From Flavobacterium sp. (lineage in GTDB: Bacteria > Bacteroidota > Bacteroidia > Flavobacteriales > Flavobacteriaceae): a stretch of DNA of 64,000 nt. Of this stretch, positions 35,074 through 44,146 are shown piece by piece; position 1 is the stretch's first letter, and the number at the start of each line of letters is the position of its first letter. A program made the translations under genes and the position numbers. The stretch is taken from assembly GCA_014379405.1 (NCBI GenBank), contig JACMLU010000018.1, positions 248,001 through 312,000 on the forward strand, written 5' to 3'. The notes beneath the pieces are model-generated. The model saw nothing but the letters and a program-made list of their open reading frames with translations. It was not told the DNA's origin and searched no databases.

Positions 35074-35502
35074 TTATCCTAAAACTTCAATTTGTTCTAC
35101 TATCACGCCCGCTTTAATCAGAAAATCTACTCCCGAAGTATCTTTATACCCTGTTTGATAAACTACTCTCTTTATTCCGGATTGGTGTATCAATTTACTG
35201 CATTCCTTGCATGGGGAAAGCGTAATATATAATGTGGCGCCTTCACAAGTTTGGGTCGATCTTGCCACTTTCAAAATAGCATTTGCCTCGGCGTGAAGCA
35301 CATACCAATTAGTCAAGCCCGATTCGTCTTCGCAACAATTTTCAAAACCTGATGGGGTACCGTTATATCCATCGGAAATAATCATTCGATCCCGAACAAT
35401 TATTGCTCCCACTTGCTTGCGTTTGCAGTAAGACAAAAGGCTCCATTCTTTGGCTATTCGAAGATAAGCTCGGTCGTATTTATTTAATTTTTTCTTTTCC
35501 AT
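35074..35502 (-). CDS. dCMP deaminase family protein
   Basis: The 142-residue cytidine deaminase-fold protein has the zinc ligands in LHAEANAIL and SPCKECSKLI, with the N-terminal DRAYLRIAKEWSLLSYCKRKQVGAII typical of deoxycytidylate deaminases such as ComEB. It would convert dCMP to dUMP for dTMP synthesis. The 8-bp gap to the upstream HupE-like gene suggests cotranscription. Confidence 0.9.
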   Translation of the reverse strand: MEKKKLNKYDRAYLRIAKEWSLLSYCKRKQVGAIIVRDRMIISDGYNGTPSGFENCCEDESGLTNWYVLHAEANAILKVARSTQTCEGATLYITLSPCKECSKLIHQSGIKRVVYQTGYKDTSGVDFLIKAGVIVEQIEVLG

Positions 35503-35509
35503 TTTAATT

Positions 35510-36103
35510 TTATCTAATCCAGATTTTGCTTTCGATAATCATCGGCAAAACTACACCAATTATGAAAGACGACATAACTAATGTCCAATCCCTTTTCGAA
35601 AATCGGAAGAATGTTTGAACAATATAAGCTAGAATCAAAACTACAAAAACCACAACTATTTGAGCCGCTTCTATTCCTAATGCAAATTCTGATAATGGCA
35701 ATAATTTAGATTGAGAGGAGCTGCCAAACATAGATTTAAAATAAGTAGCAAATCCCAAACCATGAGCGATTCCAAAAAACAAAGTCACAAAAAGCACCAC
35801 ACTGATGCTTTCTTTTTTTGAGGATTTTCCCGCCGTAAAAAGGTGAAATATAGACACAATAAGAATCGTTATTGGAATTAAAAAATCGACCAAATTCCCT
35901 TTAATAATTATCACACCAAAAACAGACAACAGCAATGCCAATGAATGTCCAATGGTAAAAATGGTCACTAAAAGCAATAACCTAGCCCAGTCCTTGAATG
36001 CATAAGGAACCGACAATGCAATTAAAAACAAGATATGGTCATAAGCATAAGGATTAAGAATATGTCTCAAGCCTTTTTCAAAATAAATCCAAAATTCAGA
36101 CAT
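35510..36103 (-). CDS. HupE/UreJ-like membrane protein
   Basis: The 197-residue protein has about six membrane helices and opens FEKGLRHILNPYAYDHILFLIALSVPY, with TIGHSLALLLSVFGV and FGIAHGLGFATYF, the His-containing helices characteristic of the HupE/UreJ group. In some bacteria these proteins move nickel or cobalt, but the flavobacterial members have no proven substrate, and no urease or hydrogenase genes are near. It lies 8 bp upstream of the deaminase gene. Confidence 0.8.
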   Translation of the reverse strand: MSEFWIYFEKGLRHILNPYAYDHILFLIALSVPYAFKDWARLLLLVTIFTIGHSLALLLSVFGVIIIKGNLVDFLIPITILIVSIFHLFTAGKSSKKESISVVLFVTLFFGIAHGLGFATYFKSMFGSSSQSKLLPLSEFALGIEAAQIVVVFVVLILAYIVQTFFRFSKRDWTLVMSSFIIGVVLPMIIESKIWIR

Positions 36104-36293
36104 TACAAATAATTTTAAAGATTAGGGGTTGCCAAACTTACAATTTATTTTGAAATTAGCATGGAACGGTGCCGTTAAAAGCAGTAGTTGTCTCATTTAT
36201 TTTATTAAAAACAGCGAAAAAATCAGAAATTGGCATTCGTTAAAATCGAAATTATTAGTATCTTTATATACAAATCATTTAAAACTCAAAATT

Positions 36294-36728
36294 ATGTCAA
36301 TAGCAGAATTATTTGATAGCGAATTTAAACACCGAATAAAAGGTCGTTTTTCTGCAGCAGTTCATGTATTGTATGCAGATGGAGGAAAATTTGACCCCGA
36401 TGAAAAAAAGTTTTTAGACAAATTAGCCGTAAAACTCGATATTTCTGAAGAAGAATATAAAGAGATTTTAGAGGACCCTCTGAAATACCCAATTAACCCA
36501 CCTTATTTATTTGTAGAAAGGTTGGAAAGTTTATACAATATTTCCAGAGTGGTGCATCACGATCATCATTTAGGAGACAAACAAGAAACTTTATTGAGAA
36601 AATTTGCCATAGCACTGGGTTTTTCAACAAGTAATGTAGATTACATTGTCAATAAAGCACTTGCACTGGTTGACAAAAAAGTAGATTTAGACACTTTCAT
36701 TTATGAAATGCAAAATATGAATAGATAA
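36294..36728 (+). CDS. TerB-like helical protein
   Basis: The 144-residue all-helical cytoplasmic protein contains RFSAAVHVLYADGGKFDPDEKKFLDKLAVKL, a pattern like the acidic helical repeat of TerB/TerB-like domains that binds metals in tellurite-resistance proteins. HHDHHLG is a histidine cluster near residue 89 that could also bind metal. ATG at 36294 is chosen over an upstream extension to 36129, which is not protein-like and would contain the promoter. No tellurite genes are near, so the role is unknown. Confidence 0.65.
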   Translation: MSIAELFDSEFKHRIKGRFSAAVHVLYADGGKFDPDEKKFLDKLAVKLDISEEEYKEILEDPLKYPINPPYLFVERLESLYNISRVVHHDHHLGDKQETLLRKFAIALGFSTSNVDYIVNKALALVDKKVDLDTFIYEMQNMNR

Positions 36729-36729
36729 A

Positions 36730-36766
36730 AAAACACCCCAAAACAGAAACTACTTTGGGGTGTTTT
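36730..36766. terminator. bidirectional terminator between TerB-like gene and fbp
   Basis: AAAACACCCCAAA and TTTGGGGTGTTTT form a 13-bp perfect stem around an 11-nt loop, flanked by A and T runs. Confidence 0.9.
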
Positions 36767-36789
36767 GGCATTATTCCGAATTTAAAACT

Positions 36790-37809
36790 TTAGTATTTAC
36801 TTAATTTGGCCAATCGCATAAAATCTTCCGCTTTTTCGACCATATTGTAACTTCCACAAAAGAAAGGTGCTCTTTCGTGCAATTCTGTGGGTTGAATTTC
36901 CATTATTCGATTAAATCCATCCGATGCTTTTCCTCCGGCTTGCTCGACAATAAATGCCATAGGATTGCATTCATAAAGTAATCGCAATTTCCCTTTTGGC
37001 GCTTTGGTACTGGTTGGATACAAATAAATTCCTCCTTTTATCATATTCCTGTGAATGTCCGAAACCAAACTTCCGATGTAACGCGAAGTATAGGGTCTTT
37101 CCTCCTCTTCGAGCTGGCAATATTTAATGTAATCTTTCACCCCTTGCGGAAAATGAACATAATTTCCCTCGTTTATAGAATAGATATTTCCGTCTTTCGG
37201 GAATTCCATATTGGGATGCGACAAGTAAAAGGTTCCAATGGCAGGGTTTAATGTAAAACCGTTTACCCCGTGACCAGTTGTATAAACCAACATCGTGGAC
37301 GTACCATAAATCACGTATCCCGCCGCCACTTGATTAATTCCAGGTTGCAAGAAATCTTCAATGGTTACTGGAGTTCCTATTGGTGTAATCCTTCTAAAAA
37401 CCGAAAAAATGGTTCCTACCGAAACATTTACATCAATATTTGAAGAACCATCGAGCGGATCCATCAAAACCACGTATTTATTGTTGTGACAGTTATCGCT
37501 GCCTTCAACGGTAATAAATTCATCATTTTCTTCTGAAGCAATCCCGCATACAATCTCGCGATTAATCAAGGTCTGAATAAAAACCTCGTTGGCATAGACA
37601 TCCAATTTTTGTTGGTCTTCACCTTGAATGTTTTGCTCACCGGCTGCACCAACAATATCAACCAAACCGGCCTTATTTACCTTATAATTTACGACCTTTG
37701 CGGCCAAGCGAATGGAGTTAATAATTCTGGATAATTCGCCTGACGAATATTGAAAGGCATTTTGGTTTTCGATGATAAATTCCCCTAGGGTTTTGTTGCG
37801 TTCTTCCAT
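36790..37809 (-). CDS. fbp: fructose-1,6-bisphosphatase, class I
   Basis: The 339-residue gluconeogenic enzyme shows [18 protein letters not shown], the acidic ASEENDEF segment and the metal and substrate motif [23 protein letters not shown]. The C-terminal half has [40 protein letters not shown]. These are the class I FBPase signatures. It hydrolyses fructose-1,6-bisphosphate to fructose-6-phosphate. Length is normal. It diverges from the GNAT gene. Confidence 0.96.
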   Translation of the reverse strand: MEERNKTLGEFIIENQNAFQYSSGELSRIINSIRLAAKVVNYKVNKAGLVDIVGAAGEQNIQGEDQQKLDVYANEVFIQTLINREIVCGIASEENDEFITVEGSDNCHNNKYVVLMDPLDGSSNIDVNVSVGTIFSVFRRITPIGTPVTIEDFLQPGINQVAAGYVIYGTSTMLVYTTGHGVNGFTLNPAIGTFYLSHPNMEFPKDGNIYSINEGNYVHFPQGVKDYIKYCQLEEEERPYTSRYIGSLVSDIHRNMIKGGIYLYPTSTKAPKGKLRLLYECNPMAFIVEQAGGKASDGFNRIMEIQPTELHERAPFFCGSYNMVEKAEDFMRLAKLSKY

Positions 37810-37898
37810 TATGAAATCGTTGTAGTTAGTTTGAAGTCACAAATATCGGATTTTTTGTGAAAATGATTATATCTTATTCATTTCGTTTATCAGAATTG

Positions 37899-37906
37899 TA
37901 TATTTG
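37899..37906 (+). promoter_or_regulatory. putative -7 box of the GNAT gene
   Basis: TATATTTG fits TAnnTTTG perfectly, giving a leader of about 63 nt before the ATG at 37976. Confidence 0.5.
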
Positions 37907-37975
37907 CTACTTATTTTATAACATTTTGTTTGTAAATTCATTATTTACACAGAAAACAATGACAAATTGAAATTT

Positions 37976-38455
37976 ATGAACATCCGAAAAGGCAAACCAG
38001 AAGATATGGAAGCTGTTTTGGGACTTATTCAAGAATTAGCCAATTTTGAAAAAGAACCAGAAGCCGTTTTAATAACAGTAGAAGATTTAGTTCGAGATGG
38101 TTTTGGACCCGTTCCCTTATTTAATGTTTTTGTTGCCGAAGTGGAATCCGAGGTAGTGGGAATTGCCTTGTATTATTACCGATATTCAACTTGGAAAGGA
38201 AAAACAATTCACTTAGAAGATTTGGTTGTCAAAGAAAAAATGCGTGGTACAGGTTTGGGTTATGCCTTGTATTCCGAAATCATCAAAAAGGGTAAAAAAG
38301 ACAAGGTTCGAAGAATTGAATGGAATGTTCTGGATTGGAACACACCAGCAGTTGAATTTTATAAAAAATCGGGCGCCAAAATACTTGACGATTGGAAAGT
38401 GGCGCAAATGGACGAAGCAGCAATCAACTATTTCGTTGAAAATAAATTAAAATAA
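37976..38455 (+). CDS. GNAT family N-acetyltransferase
   Basis: The 159-residue acetyltransferase starts MNIRKGKPEDMEAVLGLIQELANFE and has a HLEDLVVKEKMRGTGLGYALYSEI segment (near residue 82) with the acetyl-CoA loop RGTGLG, then WNVLDWNTPAVEFYKKSGAK. The resemblance is to diamine (spermidine/spermine-type) acetyltransferases, though the substrate is not certain. ATG 37976 is chosen over an in-frame TTG three codons earlier. Cytoplasmic; it precedes the aspartate kinase gene by 68 bp, with a heptamer array between. Confidence 0.85.
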   Translation: MNIRKGKPEDMEAVLGLIQELANFEKEPEAVLITVEDLVRDGFGPVPLFNVFVAEVESEVVGIALYYYRYSTWKGKTIHLEDLVVKEKMRGTGLGYALYSEIIKKGKKDKVRRIEWNVLDWNTPAVEFYKKSGAKILDDWKVAQMDEAAINYFVENKLK

Positions 38456-38474
38456 CATATAACAAATCGCTTTC

Positions 38475-38516
38475 AAGTTTCAGCTACAAATCTGAAACCT
38501 GAAATCTGAAATCTTA
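38475..38516. repeat. AATCTGA heptamer array before the aspartate kinase gene
   Basis: AATCTGA, AACCTGA, AATCTGA and AATCTTA follow each other (38489-38516), with two more degenerate units before them. The same AATCTGA unit fills part of the gap at 13080-13141. The array ends 8 bp before the kinase ATG. Confidence 0.75.
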
Positions 38517-38523
38517 ATTTAAA

Positions 38524-39780
38524 ATGAGAGTATTCAAATTTGGTGGTGCATCGGTGAAAGATGCCGCAGGAATTAAAAACGTATATAGCGTTTTGCAAAC
38601 AGCAGGTTACGAAGATGTATTATTGGTAGTTTCAGCAATGGGAAAAACCACGAATGCCCTAGAATTAGTCATCAAAAACTATTTCGACAAATCCGCAGAA
38701 TTGCAATCATCGGTTCAAGAAGTAAAAAAATACCATAACGAAGTGCTTTTGGATTTATTCGAAGACGAGAACAATCCAGCTTTTGCTGCCGTAAACGCGC
38801 AGTTTGCCGATTTGGAATATTTCTTGGCACACAACAAATCTCCGAATTACAATTTTGTTTACGACCAAATCGTGAGCTACGGTGAATTGATCTCGACCAC
38901 GGTTTTAAGCCATTTTATGAGCCACATGGGCATCAAAACGCAATGGCTTGACGTGAGAAACTTCGTGAAAACGGATTCCAATTATAGAGATGCCGAAGTG
39001 GATTGGGATTTGACAAAGAAAAATATCTCCAAAAACGTAAAAGGAAAAATACTGAACATCACTCAAGGATTCTTGGGTTCTGACGAAAATAATTTCACTA
39101 CCACTTTAGGTCGTGAAGGTTCGGATTATACTGCAGCCATTTTTGCTTATTGCTTGAATGCCGAAAGCGTAACTATCTGGAAAGACGTTCCGGGAGTAAT
39201 GAATGCCGATCCGAGATATTTTGAAAACGCGAGTTTGCTAAACCAAATTTCGTATCGCGAAGCTATCGAATTAGCGTTTTACGGAGCTACCGTTATTCAC
39301 CCAAAAACCCTGCAACCTTTACAGAAAAAGGAAATTCCTTTGTATGTAAAATCATTTATAAACCCATTGTTGCCAGGAACAAGCGTTTCCAAAGGCGAAA
39401 CATTGGAACCATTTATGCCTTGTTTTATTGTTAAAAGAGAACAATTGTTGATTTCTCTTTCGTCGATAGATTTCTCTTTCATCATGGAAGAAAACATCAG
39501 CGAGATTTTCGCTATATTCCACCAATTCAAATTAAAAGTAAACTTGATTCAGAATTCTGCTATCAGTTTTTCAGTTTGTGTGGAAGATAAATTTGGCAAC
39601 TTCAAAGATGTGAACGCTATCTTGTCCAAAAAATTCAAGGTTGATTTTACAGAAAATGTTACTTTGTACACCATTCGCCATTTCGACGAAAAAGCAGCAC
39701 ACACGGTTGAAGAAAACAAAACCGTGATTCTAAAACAAGTGAGCCGCGAAACAATGCAAATTGTGACTAAGGAAAACTAG
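38524..39780 (+). CDS. lysC: aspartate kinase
   Basis: The 418-residue enzyme phosphorylates L-aspartate in the first step toward lysine, threonine and methionine. The N-terminal KFGGASVKDAAGIKN is the ATP-binding opening, followed by the aspartate-binding TTLGREGSDYTAAIF and the signature AIELAFYGATVIHPKTLQPL. A C-terminal regulatory region of about 130 residues (ISLSSIDFSFIMEENISEIF) matches ACT-type domains. No homoserine dehydrogenase domain is fused. The name lysC is used generically; which end product inhibits it cannot be told from sequence. Confidence 0.93.
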   Translation: MRVFKFGGASVKDAAGIKNVYSVLQTAGYEDVLLVVSAMGKTTNALELVIKNYFDKSAELQSSVQEVKKYHNEVLLDLFEDENNPAFAAVNAQFADLEYFLAHNKSPNYNFVYDQIVSYGELISTTVLSHFMSHMGIKTQWLDVRNFVKTDSNYRDAEVDWDLTKKNISKNVKGKILNITQGFLGSDENNFTTTLGREGSDYTAAIFAYCLNAESVTIWKDVPGVMNADPRYFENASLLNQISYREAIELAFYGATVIHPKTLQPLQKKEIPLYVKSFINPLLPGTSVSKGETLEPFMPCFIVKREQLLISLSSIDFSFIMEENISEIFAIFHQFKLKVNLIQNSAISFSVCVEDKFGNFKDVNAILSKKFKVDFTENVTLYTIRHFDEKAAHTVEENKTVILKQVSRETMQIVTKEN

Positions 39781-39802
39781 AATAACTATTAAAATAATAT
39801 TA

Positions 39803-39850
39803 CCGCAGATTCACAGATTTTAAAATTTGTGAATTTGCGGTTTTTTTTTT
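39803..39850 (+). terminator. terminator of the aspartate kinase gene, nonamer-repeat type
   Basis: CCGCAGATTCACAGATTTT pairs with AAAATTTGTGAATTTGCGG with two mismatches, then ten T residues. The arms repeat a CACAGATT-like unit, resembling the arms of the 2336-2461 element. Confidence 0.85.
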
Positions 39851-39962
39851 GATTTTGTCATTGCGATAATTTTCTCAAAAAAACTTGATTCAACCTCAAA
39901 ATTCCACATTACAATTTCCCAATTATAAATACTACTTTTGATACTTTCGAGTTTAAGTATTT

Positions 39963-42900
39963 ATGTTAAAAAACATCCTGATTTTGTTGGCAATAATCTG
40001 CTTTTCTGGACTTCAGGCCCAGGAAACTAATTCTTTGTACAAAACCAAAAAAATTCCCATCACTCGCGACACGATTCATCTCGAAAAAACAAGCATAAAT
40101 TCAAGTAATTTTAAATTGCTTGACGCAAATGAAAAACCCATTGACTCGACTTTTTACAAAATAAATTTCGGAAAAGGAATACTGATTTTAAGCGAAGAAT
40201 TACCCACAAGTTCAGATTCTCTGACAGTTCATTACCTGAAACTTCCCGAGATTTTAACCAAAGAATATCGCATTTATGACGACAGTAAAGTGGTAAGCAA
40301 TGAAGCCTCCACAGGAAGTTTGTATAAAATTGAAAGAGAAAGTCTGCAGAAAAAAAACACGCCTTTTGAAGGACTCAACACATCGGGAAGCATCACGCGT
40401 GGCGTGACAATTGGTAACAATCAAAATTCGGTTTTAAACTCTAATCTCGATTTGCAAATCACGGGAAAACTTTCCGACAAAGTGAGTTTGCGGGCTTCCT
40501 TGCAAGACAACAACATTCCGCTGCAAGATGGCGGTTATTCGCAAAAACTGGATCAATTTGACAATGTTTTTATGGAACTTTTCAGTGAGAAATGGAATAT
40601 TCGAGCCGGTGATGTTTTTCTGGAAAACCATAAAACCCAATTCCTAAATTTCAACAAAAAAGCACAGGGAATCGCGACTAGTTTTGACTTTGGAGACGAA
40701 GACAACAAGACGAATATTTTCGCTTCGGCGGCCTTGGTCAAAGGACAATATGCCAAGAGTAATTTCGTGGGTCAGGAAGGAAACCAAGGACCGTATAAAT
40801 TAATTGGTCAAAATGGCGAATTTTATGTCTTGGTCATTTCGGGTTCAGAGCGCGTTTACGTCAACGGAATCCTTTTGAAACGGGGCGAAAACAACGATTA
40901 TACGATAGATTACAATGCAGGTGAAATTATATTCACGCCTCTTTTTACCATTACTTCTGAAATGCGAATTACCGTGGAATACCAATATTCGAATCAAAAT
41001 TATACCCGATTCGTGACTTATGTCGGCGGAAGCCACGAAAGCAAAAAATGGAGTTTTGGCAGTTATTTGTACTCCGAAAACGATTTGAAAAACCAACCTT
41101 TGCAACAAAGTCTTTCGGCAGAACAAGCACAAATTTTAGTTGATGCCGGCGACAATCAAGACTTGATGGTGGCTCCGTCGGCTTATCTGGATTCTTACTC
41201 TGACAACAAAATTTTGTATAAAAAAACTATGATTAACTCACTTGAAATTTTCGAATATTCGAATAATCCAGACGATGTTTTATACAACGTTCGTTTCAGT
41301 CAAGTTGCTGCCAATAAAGGAAATTACATCCTGAAAAACAGTGCTGCCATTGGCAGAATTTATGAATATATTGAAGCACTAAATGGCGTTCCACAAGGAA
41401 ATTACGAACCGATTATTCAATTAGTTGCTCCCATAAAAACCCAAGTTGCGACTTTTTTAGGCAAATACAATCCCAGCGATAAAACGGCAATTGATTTTGA
41501 AATTGGCGTTAGTAACAATGATAAGAACCTTTTTTCATCCAAAGACGATTCGAACAATGAAGGTTTGGCGACAAAAATAAATGCAAGACAACGCCTTTAT
41601 TCGAGAAAATGGAATGTGGATGCTTTTGCCAATTACCAGTTTATAGCCAAAGATTTCAGTTCCGCAGAACGACTTTACAGCATTGAATTTAGCCGAGATT
41701 GGAATTTGGGAACTACTGCCATTGGCAATCAAAGTTATTTGGTTTCGGGACTCCAAATGACTTTGCCCGAAAAAGGAAACTTGATTTACCAATTTGAAAA
41801 ACTGGACTTCTCTGGTAATTTTTACGGGAATCGCCATATTTTGAATACTTCATTTAATTTGAACGATTGGAAAATTCAAAGTTTGGGAAGTTTCCTAAAT
41901 AGCGATTCCAGCACTTGCTCCGCCTGTTCGCTGTCGCTCGGGTCAACATCTAAATTTTTGCGGAATCATACCCAAGTCAAGTATCATTTTAAGAAAAATT
42001 GGGTTGGTTCTCGCCTCAAATTGGAAGACAATCAAGAAAAAGACAAAGCAACCAATCAATTTTCGGCTTTGAGTCAACGATTCACAGAGTATGGATTTTT
42101 TGCTGGACGTGGCGATAGCACCAAAGTTTTTGTGGAATTGGGCTATTTTAAAAGAGCCAATGACAGCTTGCAAAACGGAATAATTCAACGCGTGAACAAT
42201 TCCCAAACTCTTGCCTTACGATCGAAATTGATTCAAACTAACAAAAGCGATTTGTCTCTTTTCGTAAATTACCGAGTTTTGAATTTTGTGGATACAGCCA
42301 AGAAAAACGAACCTTCGCTGAATTCCAGGATGATTTACAACGATCGTTTTTTCAATCAATTGATTCAATCGACGACAGTATTCGAAACCAATTCGGGTTC
42401 CATTCCGCAACAAGAATTTACCTATCTTGAAGTTCCCGTGGGTCAAGGGGTTTATACTTGGAACGATTACAACAGCAACGGAATTCAGGAATTAGAGGAG
42501 TTTGAAGTGGCACCTTTTGTAGACCAAGCGAAATATATTAGAGTGTATTTACCGAACCGAATTTACATTAAAACCCATCAAAACAAGTTTTCGCAATCCA
42601 TAACTTTAAACCCCAATCAATGGCAAAACGAGAAGGGATTCAAAAAAACACTTTCTTATTTTTACAACCAGACATCTTATCTCATTGACAGAAAAATAGA
42701 GAACAAAGGCGATAATTTCGACTTGAATCCGTTTAGCAAATCTGAGGAAAATGTTTTGGGATTAAACTCTAGTTTCAGAAATAGTTTGTTCTTTAACCGT
42801 GGCAAACAATTGCATTCCGTGACTTACACTTATGTTCAAAACGAAAATAAAAATTTACTTTCCATAGGTTCACAAAATGCCAAAAACAGTTCAAATCAAT

Positions 42901-43406
42901 TGCAATACAATCATTTGTATCGAAAAAGCTGGTTGTTCGGGATGTTTGCCAAAACCATTCAAACTGCTCTGACATCAGAAAATTATCCGGAGAAGAATTA
43001 TGAAATAAAAGGCTATCAATTGGCTCCAAAAATCAGTTATTTATTTTCGAAAAGCACGAGTTGGGATTTGTTTTATGAATTGCAGAATAAGGAAAATCAA
43101 ATTGGAGCTTTTGAAACCTTATTACAAAACCGATTTGGAACTTCATTTACTTACGCAGGCGAGAAAAAAATTACGATGAACGGGGAAATTTCTTTTTATC
43201 AAAACAAATTCGTTGGCAATGAATTTTCGTCGGTGGGATTTCAAATGCTCGAAGGATTGCAAACAGGACAAAACTTGACTTGGCGATTGCTTTTACAAAA
43301 AAACCTGACCAATTTTCTGGACATCAACTTGAATTACCAAGGCAGAAAAAGTGAAACCAGCCAAACTATCCATACGGGAACCGTGCAATTGCGTGCTTAT
43401 TTTTAA
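39963..43406 (+). CDS. very large secreted or outer-membrane protein of unknown function
   Basis: The 1147-residue protein has a signal peptide (ILILLAIICFSGLQAQE). The sequence after it consists of short amphipathic strands with many aromatic residues, as in TSGSITRGVTIGNNQNSVLNSN near residue 141 and a last strand ending QLRAYF, consistent with an outer-membrane barrel. Near residue 838 the stretch YTWNDYNSNGIQELEEFEVAPF looks like an EF-hand-like Ca-binding loop (D-x-N-x-N-G-x-x-x-x-E). I do not recognise a named family. No T9SS sorting domain is visible at the end. It stands alone with an aspartate kinase gene upstream. Confidence 0.75.
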   Translation: MLKNILILLAIICFSGLQAQETNSLYKTKKIPITRDTIHLEKTSINSSNFKLLDANEKPIDSTFYKINFGKGILILSEELPTSSDSLTVHYLKLPEILTKEYRIYDDSKVVSNEASTGSLYKIERESLQKKNTPFEGLNTSGSITRGVTIGNNQNSVLNSNLDLQITGKLSDKVSLRASLQDNNIPLQDGGYSQKLDQFDNVFMELFSEKWNIRAGDVFLENHKTQFLNFNKKAQGIATSFDFGDEDNKTNIFASAALVKGQYAKSNFVGQEGNQGPYKLIGQNGEFYVLVISGSERVYVNGILLKRGENNDYTIDYNAGEIIFTPLFTITSEMRITVEYQYSNQNYTRFVTYVGGSHESKKWSFGSYLYSENDLKNQPLQQSLSAEQAQILVDAGDNQDLMVAPSAYLDSYSDNKILYKKTMINSLEIFEYSNNPDDVLYNVRFSQVAANKGNYILKNSAAIGRIYEYIEALNGVPQGNYEPIIQLVAPIKTQVATFLGKYNPSDKTAIDFEIGVSNNDKNLFSSKDDSNNEGLATKINARQRLYSRKWNVDAFANYQFIAKDFSSAERLYSIEFSRDWNLGTTAIGNQSYLVSGLQMTLPEKGNLIYQFEKLDFSGNFYGNRHILNTSFNLNDWKIQSLGSFLNSDSSTCSACSLSLGSTSKFLRNHTQVKYHFKKNWVGSRLKLEDNQEKDKATNQFSALSQRFTEYGFFAGRGDSTKVFVELGYFKRANDSLQNGIIQRVNNSQTLALRSKLIQTNKSDLSLFVNYRVLNFVDTAKKNEPSLNSRMIYNDRFFNQLIQSTTVFETNSGSIPQQEFTYLEVPVGQGVYTWNDYNSNGIQELEEFEVAPFVDQAKYIRVYLPNRIYIKTHQNKFSQSITLNPNQWQNEKGFKKTLSYFYNQTSYLIDRKIENKGDNFDLNPFSKSEENVLGLNSSFRNSLFFNRGKQLHSVTYTYVQNENKNLLSIGSQNAKNSSNQLQYNHLYRKSWLFGMFAKTIQTALTSENYPEKNYEIKGYQLAPKISYLFSKSTSWDLFYELQNKENQIGAFETLLQNRFGTSFTYAGEKKITMNGEISFYQNKFVGNEFSSVGFQMLEGLQTGQNLTWRLLLQKNLTNFLDINLNYQGRKSETSQTIHTGTVQLRAYF

Positions 43407-43496
43407 ATTTCTTTGTGATATTAATCTCTTAAAAAATATATTTTTATAATACAAAAATCATTATTTTTATTGTTCCAACTTAAAAATCAAACTATT

Positions 43497-44009
43497 ATGA
43501 AAAAATTAGTATTACTGTGTGTTCTTTTTGTTTTCGCTAATAGCTTTAACGCTCAAGAAACAACTCCAACTAAGAAAACCACAACCCAAAAGAAAACTAC
43601 AAAAACAACTGCTGTTTCTAAATCAACTACCACGAAAGAAACTCCCAAAAAGAAATCAGGTTATGATTATAACAAAGATGTCACTGTCAAAACTCCTGCA
43701 AAAAAAGAGGCAACTTCTAAATCAACAACCACTAAAGTAACTACCAAAAAGAAATCAGGTTATGATTATGACAAAGATGTTACTGTCAAAACAACTGCAA
43801 AAAAAGAAACTGTAAAAAAAGAAACAGTTTCAAAAGACACTAAAAAGAAAGTAACCAAAGCCCCAACATTAAAAGAATCCAACGAAAAAGCGCCCAAAAC
43901 TCCAGATAAAGTTACTGGCGAATACAATGGCAAAAAAGTTTATACTGGTTCAAGAGGCGGTAAATATTACATCAATAAAAACGGAAACAAGACCTATATT
44001 CAGGACTAA
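43497..44009 (+). CDS. secreted Lys/Thr-rich repeat protein with a PBCV basic adaptor-like C terminus
   Basis: Start is ATG 43497, which opens the signal peptide KKLVLLCVLFVFANSFNAQE. The 170-residue protein is dominated by Lys and Thr. Two copies of a roughly 33-residue unit, each with KKKSGYDYNKDVTVKT or a close variant, occupy residues 41-105. The last 28 residues include VYTGSRGGKYYINKNGNKTYI, which resembles the short basic adaptor domain first named in chlorella virus PBCV proteins and found in assorted bacterial surface proteins. Function unknown. Possibly bound to nucleic acid or an acidic polymer outside the cell, given the charge. Confidence 0.7.
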   Translation: MKKLVLLCVLFVFANSFNAQETTPTKKTTTQKKTTKTTAVSKSTTTKETPKKKSGYDYNKDVTVKTPAKKEATSKSTTTKVTTKKKSGYDYDKDVTVKTTAKKETVKKETVSKDTKKKVTKAPTLKESNEKAPKTPDKVTGEYNGKKVYTGSRGGKYYINKNGNKTYIQD

Positions 44010-44025
44010 TATTTCCTGAAAGCTG

Positions 44026-44058
44026 ACTGTCCAGAAATAAAATTTTGGGCAGTTTTTT
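44026..44058 (+). terminator. terminator after the Lys/Thr-rich gene
   Basis: ACTGTCCA and TGGGCAGT pair with one G-U around a 12-nt loop, followed by six T residues. Confidence 0.7.
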
Positions 44059-44146
44059 ATACCATAACTTAATGGTAAAATAATGCTTTAAATATATGTA
44101 ATGCTGATGGTTTTTATACCTTTCGTCCATAACTTGAAACAAATAA

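Noticed and set aside
36129..36293. Upstream extension of the TerB-like gene
   Set aside because: The added residues are not conserved-looking and would place the start within the promoter region; ATG 36294 is better.
43519..43740. Second reading frame within the Lys/Thr-rich gene
   Set aside because: A long Leu/Lys/Gln frame arises from the A-rich repeat codons; it lacks a signal peptide and domain, and the annotated frame has both a signal peptide and a domain-like C terminus.
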